From: Ardenticatenaceae bacterium
GTDB lineage: Bacteria; Chloroflexota; Anaerolineae; Promineifilales; Promineifilaceae
Direction: 5' to 3'
Assembly (NCBI GenBank): GCA_020634245.1
Contig: JACKCC010000007.1
Location: 372,001-436,000 of the forward strand
DNA: 64,000 nucleotides
The position numbers and the translations under genes were made by a program. Position 1 is the first letter of the stretch, and each line of letters begins with the position of its first letter. Below the pieces are notes generated by a model, which saw only the letters and a program-made list of their open reading frames with translations, did not search any database and was not told the DNA's origin. This document shows positions 1-7,964 of the stretch, in pieces.

Positions 1-1885
1 AGAGGCTGAAGAATTCCGAATTTGGATCGGCGGCCAGGACAGCCCGGCTGCCGTGTTCGAAGATACGGCCGTTACCCAGCACCATAATCTCGTCAGCCCG
101 CTGGACGGTATGCAGACGATGGGCGATGATAACGGCCGTACGCCCGGCCAGTAGCTTGTCAATCGCTCGCTCCAGCAGCGCTTCCGTCGCCGGGTCGAGC
201 CGGGACGAGGCTTCGTCCAGAATCACCAGCCCCGGATCGGAGAGGAAGACGCGGGCCAGCGCCAGCAGTTGGGCCTCGCCGGCCGAGAGGCTGTGGCTGG
301 CATCCAGCCGGGTGTCCAGCCCGTTGGGCAGGGCGGCCAGCCAGGTGGTTAAGCCTAATTCATCGAGCGCGGTGAGGAGACGGCCGTCATCTACCGAGTC
401 ATCAAACAGCGTCAGATTGTCGCGCACGCTAGCGTGGAACAGTTCCACGTCCTGCGTCACCATCCCCACCCGGCGGCGAATTTCCGATTGGGTGGTGTGG
501 CGTAGGTCAATTAGCCCTCCCCCGGCCCCTCCCTTTGGGAGGGGAGTCTTGCTTCCTCCCCCATCGGGGGAGGACTGAGGAGGGGGAGTCCCCAGTCGAA
601 TCGCTCCTTCCGTCGGATCATAAAACCGCAGCAGCAGCCGCGAAATCGTCGTCTTACCGCTGCCCGTCCGCCCCAGCAGACCCAAAATGCGGCCCGGTTC
701 CAGCGTGAAGGTGACATTTTTCAGAACGGCGGAAGGATCGTAATCCGTAATCCGTGTTCCGTGTTCCGTTTCGGATGATTCTCCATCGGCTGACGGCTCA
801 CGGCTTACGGAATACGGGACACGAAGATCATCATCATAAACAAACGACACCCCCGCAAACTGCACCGACAACGGTCCATCGGGCAGTACGGCATTACTGC
901 CATCGTGAATCGTCGGCTGCTCGGCGAAGAGGGCGGTGATGCGGTTGAGGCTGGCGGCAGCGCGCTGCAAATCCTGCACCTGGCGCTGGATGGCCCACAG
1001 CGGCCCGCGAATCACGTCGATGTAGTAAAAGATGAGGTAAACCGTGCCGACGGTCATCACGCTGCTGCGGAAAAGATGATCGCCCCAGAAAAAGGCAACG
1101 ACGTAAGCGATGCCGGGCACGATAATCGGCAAACCGATCACCCACAGGTTGAGCCGCATGGCTGACTGCACCAGCCGCCAGCGCCGCCGCATCAACTCGT
1201 ACAGGCGGCGCAGAATGTAAGGCGCAGCACCGTTGGTCTGGATTTCTTCGGTGCCGGTCAGCCATTCTTCCAGGTAGCCGAACAAATCCGCTTCCAAAGC
1301 ACGGACTTTTTGCCAGCGCGGAACCAGGTAACGGTTAAGCTGGTTGAGTGTGGCCAGGCCGATAAAGGCCACGGCCGTTACCGACACCCCGACTCGCCAA
1401 TCCTCCAGCCACAACAAAACCAGCACGCCAAAAACCAGCAGCAAATTGCTGCCCAACTGGATGATCAACTGCGAGAAAAAGTTAGCCAGTTGGTTCACGT
1501 CGCCATCCACCCGCTCGATCAGTTCGCCGGGTTTGTGGGTTTTGTGGAAGGACATGTCCAGCTTGAGGCAGTGGAGGGCCAGGTCAGCCCGCAGGTCGTT
1601 GGTCGCCGTCCAGGCCACAATCTCGCCTACGTAGGTTCCGGCCAGCATAAAGAGTTGGGCGAAGATGGAGATGCTGGTGAAGAATACGGCCGTTCGCACC
1701 AACTCGTCCAACGTGCGCCCCGTCTCCGCTGCATCCAAAAAGCGCCGCACCAACTGCGGGTTGATTAATTGCAAGGCGATACTGCCCAGGATCAGCAGGC
1801 CCAGCAATGCCGCCCGCCCTTTTTGCGACCGTAGATACTGCACCAACAGCCGCCCGTAATGTTTGAGATTGATTTGTTCGTTCAT
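1..1885 (-). CDS. ABC exporter half-transporter (TMD-NBD), 3' end beyond window
   Basis: Third half-transporter of a minus-strand operon, 58 bases after the stop of the one before. The frame is open from the ATG at 1885 to the window edge. After the membrane domain the ATPase shows Walker A GRTGSGKT, a degenerate signature LSAGE, Walker B LVILDEASS and the switch histidine in IIAHRLHTV. Two stretches of intergenic-type repeat DNA sit in frame: plus-strand 515-592 gives a Pro/Gly/Ser-rich insert between GAIRLG and LIDLRH, and about 737-828 gives a second insert just before PSAVLKNVTF. The gene remains open through both. It is probably a lipid or drug exporter half; the substrate cannot be read from sequence. 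Whether it homodimerises or pairs with a neighbour is unknown. Confidence 0.9.
   Translation of the reverse strand, partial: MNEQINLKHYGRLLVQYLRSQKGRAALLGLLILGSIALQLINPQLVRRFLDAAETGRTLDELVRTAVFFTSISIFAQLFMLAGTYVGEIVAWTATNDLRADLALHCLKLDMSFHKTHKPGELIERVDGDVNQLANFFSQLIIQLGSNLLLVFGVLVLLWLEDWRVGVSVTAVAFIGLATLNQLNRYLVPRWQKVRALEADLFGYLEEWLTGTEEIQTNGAAPYILRRLYELMRRRWRLVQSAMRLNLWVIGLPIIVPGIAYVVAFFWGDHLFRSSVMTVGTVYLIFYYIDVIRGPLWAIQRQVQDLQRAAASLNRITALFAEQPTIHDGSNAVLPDGPLSVQFAGVSFVYDDDLRVPYSVSREPSADGESSETEHGTRITDYDPSAVLKNVTFTLEPGRILGLLGRTGSGKTTISRLLLRFYDPTEGAIRLGTPPPQSSPDGGGSKTPLPKGGAGGGLIDLRHTTQSEIRRRVGMVTQDVELFHASVRDNLTLFDDSVDDGRLLTALDELGLTTWLAALPNGLDTRLDASHSLSAGEAQLLALARVFLSDPGLVILDEASSRLDPATEALLERAIDKLLAGRTAVIIAHRLHTVQRADEIMVLGNGRIFEHGSRAVLAADPNSEFFSL
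515..592. repeat. In-frame palindromic repeat inside ABC ATPase domain
   Basis: Two nested C-rich/G-rich hairpins (CCCCTCCC-TTT-GGGAGGGG and CCTCCCCC-AT-CGGGGGAGG) lie inside the nucleotide-binding domain, between the strand after Walker A and the Q-loop. They encode about 25 Pro/Gly/Ser-rich residues that the family lacks. The frame is preserved. Confidence 0.75.
737..828. repeat. In-frame intergenic-type word repeat inside ABC ATPase domain
   Basis: A run of near-repeated words such as aatccgt, gttccgt, ggctcacggcttacgg lies at the start of the ATPase domain, before Walker A. Similar wording is intergenic at about 42940-42985. It adds about 27 residues and keeps the frame. Confidence 0.65.
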
Positions 1886-1943
1886 AGTTTGTGATGTGTG
1901 ACACGTGAAACAAGATAGTCAGCTACATTTCACGGTTCACGAT

Positions 1944-3767
1944 TTACACCGCTACTAATTCTTTTACTTTGCCATTGCTTGACGGCCGTTCCGCAAACTG
2001 CGTCAAGTACAGGTCAAAGTAACGGCCGTGCTGCGCCAACAGTTCCTCGTGCGTGCCCCATTCCACGATCCGACCCTTGTCGATGACCATAATCCTGTCG
2101 GCGTGACGGATGGTGCTCAGGCGGTGGGCGATGATGAACGCCGTCCGCCCTTCCAGCAGCGTTTCCGTCGCCTTTTGGATGATGCGCTCCGTTTCCGTGT
2201 CCACGCTGCTCGTCGCTTCGTCCAGGATGAGGATGCGCGGGTCGGCGATGAGGGCGCGGGCAAAGGCGATGAGCTGCCGCTGACCGACGCTGACCCGGTT
2301 GCCGCGCTCGCCCACGTCGTGGCTGTAGCCATCTTCCAACGACTGCACGAACGAGTCCAGATGAATCGCTTTAGCGACAGCCTCCACTTCTTCCTCGGTG
2401 GCGTCCAGCTTACCGTAGCGGATGTTGTCAGCGATCGTGCCGGAGAAGGCGAACCCATCTTGCAAGACAATGGCCATCTGGCGGCGTAAACTGGCCACCC
2501 GCACGTCACGCAGGTCACGGCCGTCTACTTTCACCGCTCCCTCAATCGGATCATAAAACCGGGAAAGCAAGCTGACGATGGAGGTTTTGCCGCTGCCGGT
2601 GTGACCGACCAGGGCCACCGTTTCGCCGGACCGCACGGTAAAGTTGATGTCGTTCAAAATCCAATCCTGATCGGGATCGTATTTGAAATTGACATGATCG
2701 AACCGCACCTCACCTTCAATGGCCGGCATTTCCGGCGCATCTGGCTTGTCGGTAATCTCCGGCGCGGTGTCCAGGAAGAGGAAGATGCGCTCGGCCGAGG
2801 CCATGGCGCTCAACGTCATTCCGTACAGCTTGCTCATCGCGCTCAGCGGTGCCCAAAAACGCCACAGGTAGTTGATGAAGGCGATGACGAAGCCGACGGT
2901 CAGCGTCTCGTTGAAGACCATCGACGAGCCGACGATGATGACCAATCCCGTTCCCAGCACACCGACGAAGTCCACCGAGGGCCAGATCGCTTCGTCGGCG
3001 CGGATGGCCGTCATCCAGGAGTTGTTGGAGTCTTGCGTCAGTCCGCCAAAGGTTTGTTTGTTGCGATTTTCGCGCACAAACGATTGGGTGATCTGGATAC
3101 CGTTGACCGATTCATTGACGTTGGTGTTGATGTTGGAGATGCTTTTGCGTACGTTGCGCCAACTGGTTTCGATGGTTGTCCGCAGTTTGACGATAATGAT
3201 CAGCAGCAGCGGAATGGTGACGAAGGCCATGGCCGTTAACCGCCAACTCAGCCACAACATCACCGCCAACACGCCAATCAGGTTGATCCCCTCACCGACA
3301 AACGTCACCAGGCCGGTGTTCAGCAGCCGGGCAATCGATTCGACATCGCTGGTGATGCGCGACATGATCCGGCCCACCGGGTGTTTGTCGTAAAAGCGCA
3401 AGCTGAGCCGCTGGATGTGGCTGAACAGATCATCGCGCAAATCAAATAAGACGCCCTGCCCAATCACGGCCGACATCCAGACTCGCGTCCGCCCGCCAAC
3501 CCAGCCTAGCAGATGCAGGCTCATGAGAATCAACGCCAATCGTTTAATAGCGCTCACGTCTTTAGCCACGATGCCTTTGTCCACCACCTGGCCCAGAATG
3601 TACGGCTCAAACAGGGGGACACCGGCGGCCAGGAGGATGCCCAGCCCGACCAGCGCCATCTCGCGCCGATACCGACCCAGGTAGGCCAACATGCGTATAA
3701 ATAAGGTTTTATTGAACGGCCGTTGTTCGGCCTCTTCTAGTTCTTCGTAAGTCGTATTTTCAGACAT
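1944..3767 (-). CDS. ABC exporter half-transporter, subunit with non-canonical signature motif
   Basis: A 607-residue TMD-NBD half-exporter of the multidrug/lipid (MsbA/BmrD-like) type. Six membrane spans fill the first 320 residues. The ATPase has Walker A GHTGSGKT, Walker B ILILDEATSS and switch histidine AHRLST. The signature reads VSVGQ instead of LSGGQ. The upstream partner (3818-5644) has LSGGQ but a Gln in place of its switch His. In a heterodimer both changes fall in one composite site, the usual pattern of a degenerate/consensus pair such as TAP1/TAP2. It lies 50 bases after its partner; the gap holds an inverted repeat. Export of a hydrophobic compound is the family expectation, the substrate is unknown. 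Confidence 0.93.
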   Translation of the reverse strand: MSENTTYEELEEAEQRPFNKTLFIRMLAYLGRYRREMALVGLGILLAAGVPLFEPYILGQVVDKGIVAKDVSAIKRLALILMSLHLLGWVGGRTRVWMSAVIGQGVLFDLRDDLFSHIQRLSLRFYDKHPVGRIMSRITSDVESIARLLNTGLVTFVGEGINLIGVLAVMLWLSWRLTAMAFVTIPLLLIIIVKLRTTIETSWRNVRKSISNINTNVNESVNGIQITQSFVRENRNKQTFGGLTQDSNNSWMTAIRADEAIWPSVDFVGVLGTGLVIIVGSSMVFNETLTVGFVIAFINYLWRFWAPLSAMSKLYGMTLSAMASAERIFLFLDTAPEITDKPDAPEMPAIEGEVRFDHVNFKYDPDQDWILNDINFTVRSGETVALVGHTGSGKTSIVSLLSRFYDPIEGAVKVDGRDLRDVRVASLRRQMAIVLQDGFAFSGTIADNIRYGKLDATEEEVEAVAKAIHLDSFVQSLEDGYSHDVGERGNRVSVGQRQLIAFARALIADPRILILDEATSSVDTETERIIQKATETLLEGRTAFIIAHRLSTIRHADRIMVIDKGRIVEWGTHEELLAQHGRYFDLYLTQFAERPSSNGKVKELVAV

Positions 3768-3778
3768 AATAGTCTCCC

Positions 3779-3811
3779 AGAAACCGGGTTTTTCGGAAAA
3801 ATCCGGTTTCT
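3779..3811. repeat. Inverted repeat between two ABC genes
   Basis: A 15-base arm AGAAACCGGGTTTTT and its complement with one mismatch are separated by three bases. It could act as an mRNA processing or stabilising stem between cistrons. Its wording resembles the hairpin at 54834-54866, so it may belong to a dispersed repeat family. Confidence 0.6.
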
Positions 3812-3817
3812 AGCTTT

Positions 3818-5644
3818 TTACACCGCCAACGGCAGCGGGCGGCTGTTAGTCGCTTGGCCATTTGCCGTTGGCGCATATTCTCTCAAATAGCGATGAATCT
3901 CTGCCTCTAGTTCATCACTTTCACGATATTGCAAGTCGTAGATGTGGGCATACTCGCCGCCCAAATCCAGCAATTCCTCGTGCGTACCTTCCTCGGCCAC
4001 CACACCATCTTTCAGAACGATGATGCGGTCGGCATGTTTGATCGTGCTCAACCGTTGGGCGATGATCAGGCTGGTTCGGCCTTGCATCACCTGCTCCAGT
4101 GCCCGCTGGATTTCGTGTTCGGTGCGTGTGTCTACGGCGCTGGTCGCCTCATCCAAAATCAGGATGGCCGGATCGACGAGGATAGCACGGGCCAGCGACA
4201 ACCGCTGCTTCTGGCCGCCGGAGAGCCGCACGCCCCGTTCGCCGATCTGGGTGTCGTACCCTTTGGGCATTTCCATGATGAACTCATGCGCCTGGGCCAG
4301 TTTGGCGGCGGCGATGATTTCATCCGGCGTCGCATTTGGGTTGCCGTAAGCGATGTTCTCACCCACGGTGGCCGAGAAGAGGAACGCCTCCTGAGGCACG
4401 ATGCCGATGTGGCGGCGCAGGCTGTCCAGAGTCAGGTCGCGCACGTTACGGCCGTCTACCAAAACCTGTCCTTCCGTCGCTTCCTGGAAACGGCCGATCA
4501 GGTTGACCAGCGACGACTTGCCGCTGCCCGTGCCGCCCATCACAGCCACGATTTCGCCCGGCTTGACGTGCAGGTTCAGCCCCTGCATCACGTAGCGGTC
4601 CGGCTCGTCGTCAAAAGCAAAATGCACATCGCGGAACTCAATCTCACCGCGAACGCCATCCAACTCAACGGCGTCGGGATCATCCTCAATCACCAGCGGC
4701 GCGTCCAGAATCTGGAACAAGCGTGGCGCAGCCGCCAACGCCTGCCGCATCATGCTGATCAACCAGCCCATGAAACGCACCGGCCAGATGATGCCCCACA
4801 GATACCACTGGTAGGCGAAGAAGCGGCCTAGATCGCCCTGGCCGCTGAGGACGCGCTGCGCCCCAAACCAGGCCAGCAGGGCGAAGGTCAGGCCGACCAT
4901 CAAATCCATCGCCGGGAAGGAGTTGGCTTCCAGCCGCTGCCGGTCCAGGTTTTTGGCCCGATTGATGGCGTTTTGCTCACGGAAACGGCCGTATTCCAAT
5001 TTCTCCTGGGCAAACGCTTTCACCACACGAATACCGGAGATGTTTTCCTGGAGAACGGCCGTTAACTTACCCATCTGTTCCCGCACCGCTTCCCACGACG
5101 GCCCAATGCGCTTGTTAAAGTTGTAAACGATGAACACCAACACCACCAGCGGCAGGTATAACACCAGCGTCAACTGCCAGTCCATCACAAACAGGATGAT
5201 GCTCGTCCCGGTGAACGCCAGCGCCGCCATCCCCTGAATAAGAAAACCCCAGCCCAGGTATTCCTGCACCGCCTCCACGTCGCTTGTCACCCGCGACATG
5301 ATTTGCCCGGTGGGCATATCCCGGTAAAAACTGGTGGGCAGGGCTTGCAGCTTGGCATAAATCTGATTGCGCAGGTCGCGCACCACGTTTTGCCCCACCT
5401 GATGCTGCACCGTCCACTGCAAGTAATTGACAGTGGATCGCATCGCCTGCGCCAAAACAAGCAGTCCCACGTAAAAAGCCACCCGCTTCAACTCTCCCGA
5501 TTGCAGCCCCCGGCTGATCGTCCAGCCAAAAATCGTCGGAACCAACAAATCAGCACTAATGGACATAGTGGCCAGTGTCGCCGACAAAGCAAATCGGCGG
5601 CGATACGGTGTTATGAAACTGAGTAGTCGTCTAAAGTTGTTCAT
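3818..5644 (-). CDS. ABC exporter half-transporter, subunit with Gln switch residue
   Basis: A 608-residue TMD-NBD half-exporter and the first large gene of the operon. Six membrane spans are followed by an ATPase with Walker A GGTGSGKS, signature LSGGQ and Walker B AILILDEATSA. The switch (H-loop) histidine is replaced: the motif reads IIAQRLST. The catalytic Glu after Walker B is kept. With the VSVGQ signature of the next gene this predicts one weakened and one full ATP site in a heterodimer. The start at 5644 has an AGGA ribosome site seven bases upstream. Expression probably depends on readthrough of the terminator at 5701-5738. Confidence 0.93.
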   Translation of the reverse strand: MNNFRRLLSFITPYRRRFALSATLATMSISADLLVPTIFGWTISRGLQSGELKRVAFYVGLLVLAQAMRSTVNYLQWTVQHQVGQNVVRDLRNQIYAKLQALPTSFYRDMPTGQIMSRVTSDVEAVQEYLGWGFLIQGMAALAFTGTSIILFVMDWQLTLVLYLPLVVLVFIVYNFNKRIGPSWEAVREQMGKLTAVLQENISGIRVVKAFAQEKLEYGRFREQNAINRAKNLDRQRLEANSFPAMDLMVGLTFALLAWFGAQRVLSGQGDLGRFFAYQWYLWGIIWPVRFMGWLISMMRQALAAAPRLFQILDAPLVIEDDPDAVELDGVRGEIEFRDVHFAFDDEPDRYVMQGLNLHVKPGEIVAVMGGTGSGKSSLVNLIGRFQEATEGQVLVDGRNVRDLTLDSLRRHIGIVPQEAFLFSATVGENIAYGNPNATPDEIIAAAKLAQAHEFIMEMPKGYDTQIGERGVRLSGGQKQRLSLARAILVDPAILILDEATSAVDTRTEHEIQRALEQVMQGRTSLIIAQRLSTIKHADRIIVLKDGVVAEEGTHEELLDLGGEYAHIYDLQYRESDELEAEIHRYLREYAPTANGQATNSRPLPLAV

Positions 5645-5700
5645 GGTATATCCTCAAACATTTCTGTGCTGCGGTCGGTGTCCCACCGAGCCGCCCAAGA

Positions 5701-5738
5701 AACAAAAAACCCCGTATGTCACTGCGACATACGGGGTT
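5701..5738 (-). terminator. Intrinsic terminator (probable attenuator) ahead of ABC operon
   Basis: A perfect 13-bp stem (arms 5708-5720 and 5726-5738) with a 5-base loop is followed on the minus strand by a T-rich run. It lies 24 bases downstream of the leader stop codon and about 57 bases upstream of the first ABC start, so transcription must pass it to reach the transporter genes. Confidence 0.8.
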
Positions 5739-5762
5739 GAAGGACCAAGGTTGGTGGTGGAA

Positions 5763-5900
5763 TCAGGGTTTTATCTCTCCACACAATCGCTTCGTGTCAC
5801 TCAAACACCAATGCATGCCGCAAGCCAGCAAAACAGGAACTCGGCTGTTAGCGAAAACACGGTTACGGAAGATGTTGATGATGATTGTGTTCATCTGCAT
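5763..5900 (-). CDS. Putative 45-residue leader peptide of ABC exporter operon
   Basis: A short ORF of 45 codons starting MQMNTIIINIF and ending CGEIKP, with an AGGAGA ribosome site five bases before its ATG. It sits between a good minus-strand promoter and the intrinsic terminator in front of three ABC half-exporters. This is the layout of ribosome-mediated attenuation, as in Bacillus bmrB-bmrCD. No similarity to BmrB was recognised. It could instead be a chance ORF, but promoter, ribosome site, stop position and terminator fit a leader function together. Confidence 0.55.
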   Translation of the reverse strand: MQMNTIIINIFRNRVFANSRVPVLLACGMHWCLSDTKRLCGEIKP

Positions 5901-5943
5901 GGGTGTCTCCTTTCAAGTTTTTGGCATCAATATGCCGACCCAC

Positions 5944-5973
5944 ATTCTAACCGATATTAACGGCGGCTGTCAA
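5944..5973 (-). promoter_or_regulatory. Sigma-70-type promoter of leader/ABC operon
   Basis: On the minus strand TTGACA (5973-5968) is followed after 18 bases by TAGAAT (5949-5944). Transcription would begin near 5937, about 37 bases before the leader ATG. Confidence 0.6.
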
Positions 5974-5987
5974 ATTAAATTTTCCGG

Positions 5988-6017
5988 TTGACATGAGGAA
6001 TTGGATAACAGTATACT
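5988..6017 (+). promoter_or_regulatory. Sigma-70-type promoter of acyl-CoA ligase gene
   Basis: TTGACA (5988-5993), an 18-base spacer and TATACT (6012-6017) lie back to back with the divergent ABC promoter. The resulting 5' leader is about 130 bases. Around 6089-6117 lies a palindrome-rich stretch (GTTTGCAAAC) that could bind a regulator. Confidence 0.6.
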
Positions 6018-6157
6018 TCATTTATGTTAATGGGAGAGTGAAGCTTCCCCATCACGCCGCAGAATCAGCCAAAAAGAAAATTCGTCATAATGTTTGTCAA
6101 CAAAACGTTTGCAAACTTAATGTCTTTTAATTCAGTAAACCTCATAAGGAGATTCCC

Positions 6158-7852
6158 ATGACCGTCACATATGCTGACAAACCCTGGTTAAAACAGTACG
6201 ATGAGGGTGTTCCCGAAATGGTCGAAATACCCAATCATTCTTTACACCATTTTTTGACAGAGGCGGCCAGACAATTCCCCGGAAACCCAGCCATTATCCT
6301 GAAAGGCAACAAGATCAGCTATCGCCAACTAGATGAGGAGACTGATGCTTTTGCTGCTGCTCTAATTGCCAATGGGTTCAAAAAAGGAGATCGGGCAGTC
6401 ATCTACACCCCTAATACGCCCCAATTTGTTATCAGCTATTTCGGCATTCTCAAGGCTGGCGGCATCGTCATTGCCACGAATCCCCTTTACACCGAACGCG
6501 AGTTGGAGCATCAATTGATTGACTGCGGCGCTGAAACTGTGGTTGTGCTGAGCTTGTATTACAACACGCTGAAGAATGTCCAACGCAAAGGCAAAACAAA
6601 GGTTAAACGAGTCATTGTCGCCAATATCAAAGAATATTTGCCTGGACATCTAAAATTCCTTTTCACAATTGCCAAAGAAAAGAAAGAGGGTCATCGCGTT
6701 GCCATTGAAGCAGGCGATATGAGTTTTCAGGACTTCTTGGCAACGGGCAAACGTTTGCCGAAACCCAGTGTCGAAGTAAATGGTGATGATATTGCGCTGC
6801 TGCAATATACCGGCGGCACCACGGGTGTAGCCAAAGGTGCGGTGGGACTGCATCGCAACCTGGTAGCCAATACGTTGATGCTGGAGACCTGGATCGAATG
6901 GGAATATGGCAAAGAAGTCTTTCTCGCGGCTATCCCCTTTTTCCACGTTTACGGCATGGTAACGGCCATGATTTTCTCTATCGCTATCGCCGGCTCGATG
7001 GTTATCATTCCAAATCCGAGGGACCAGAAGGATTTGTTAGGCAGCATTAACAAATACAAACCGGGCATTTTCCCCGGTGTCCCAGCCATGTACAATGCCA
7101 TCAACAATAATCCTGATGTGGCGGCTGGCAAATATGATGTTCGTTCTATTCGGGCATGCATTTCTGGTTCAGCGCCCCTGCTGGTTGAAACTAAAGTGCG
7201 ATTTGAGGAACTGACCGGCGGCACCCTGGTTGAAGGGTTTGGTATGACCGAAACATTGGTAGCAACCCATGCCAACCCAATTAAAGGGAGAAATCAGGCA
7301 GGGTCTATTGGTATTCCGCTACCCAACGTAGACTGTCGTATTGTGGACGCTGATATGGGTGAAAAAGATATGCCGGTAGGGGATATTGGCGAATTGATTG
7401 TTCGCAGTCCTTCGGTGATGCAGGGATATTGGCAGATGCCTACGGAGACAGCCAACACGCTGCGCAACGGCTGGCTCTATTCTGGTGATATTGCCCGGAT
7501 GGATGAAGATGGTTATTTTTACATTGAAGACCGCAAGAAAGATATGATTATTGCCGGCGGTTATAATATTTATCCTCGGGAAGTGGAAGAAGTTTTGGCT
7601 AATCATCCGGCTGTGATGGAGGTCTCGGTAGCTGGCATCAAAGATCCAAATCGAGGTGAAACGGTTAAGGCCTGGATTGTTAAGCATCCCGGCAATGCCA
7701 CAACAGAAGAAGAGATCATTGAATGGAGTAAAACGCAGTTGGCCAAATATAAATATCCGCGTATTGTTGAATTCCGCGACGAACTACCTAAGACAACGGT
7801 GGGTAAGGTTTTGAAGCGGGAACTGGTTAAGGAACACGAAGCAGCTAAGTAA
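6158..7852 (+). CDS. fadD: Long-chain acyl-CoA synthetase (AMP-forming)
   Basis: A 564-residue adenylate-forming enzyme that activates fatty acids to acyl-CoA through an acyl-AMP intermediate. It shows the P-loop-like YTGGTTGVAKGA, the GFGMTE motif, YSGDIARMDEDGYF and the C-terminal KTTVGKVLKREL, whose lysine takes part in adenylation. The length is normal for FadD-type ligases. The ATG follows AAGGAG at good spacing and a clear promoter lies at 5988-6017. It would feed the acyl-CoA dehydrogenase, enoyl-CoA hydratase and ETF elsewhere in the window. The gene holds no ACGGCCGT octamer, unlike most neighbours of its size; one lies just after its stop. The exact chain length preference cannot be told. 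Confidence 0.92.
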   Translation: MTVTYADKPWLKQYDEGVPEMVEIPNHSLHHFLTEAARQFPGNPAIILKGNKISYRQLDEETDAFAAALIANGFKKGDRAVIYTPNTPQFVISYFGILKAGGIVIATNPLYTERELEHQLIDCGAETVVVLSLYYNTLKNVQRKGKTKVKRVIVANIKEYLPGHLKFLFTIAKEKKEGHRVAIEAGDMSFQDFLATGKRLPKPSVEVNGDDIALLQYTGGTTGVAKGAVGLHRNLVANTLMLETWIEWEYGKEVFLAAIPFFHVYGMVTAMIFSIAIAGSMVIIPNPRDQKDLLGSINKYKPGIFPGVPAMYNAINNNPDVAAGKYDVRSIRACISGSAPLLVETKVRFEELTGGTLVEGFGMTETLVATHANPIKGRNQAGSIGIPLPNVDCRIVDADMGEKDMPVGDIGELIVRSPSVMQGYWQMPTETANTLRNGWLYSGDIARMDEDGYFYIEDRKKDMIIAGGYNIYPREVEEVLANHPAVMEVSVAGIKDPNRGETVKAWIVKHPGNATTEEEIIEWSKTQLAKYKYPRIVEFRDELPKTTVGKVLKRELVKEHEAAK

Positions 7853-7964
7853 CGGCCGTATCAACGATTCTATTTTGGAAAGAGGAGACTGGGGACGGTA
7901 GATTGGGGATTGTCATGATCTCTGGTCTCAAATTCCCGGTCTCTGTTTTCTTTAAGTTTCACTC

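Noticed and set aside
3929..4831. 300-codon open frame on the plus strand inside the ABC exporter gene
   Set aside because: It is the antisense shadow of a well-supported minus-strand gene with all ABC motifs; the plus-strand translation shows no domain.
5763..5960. Plus-strand short open frames over the leader region
   Set aside because: No ribosome site; the minus-strand ORF with promoter, ribosome site and terminator explains the region better.
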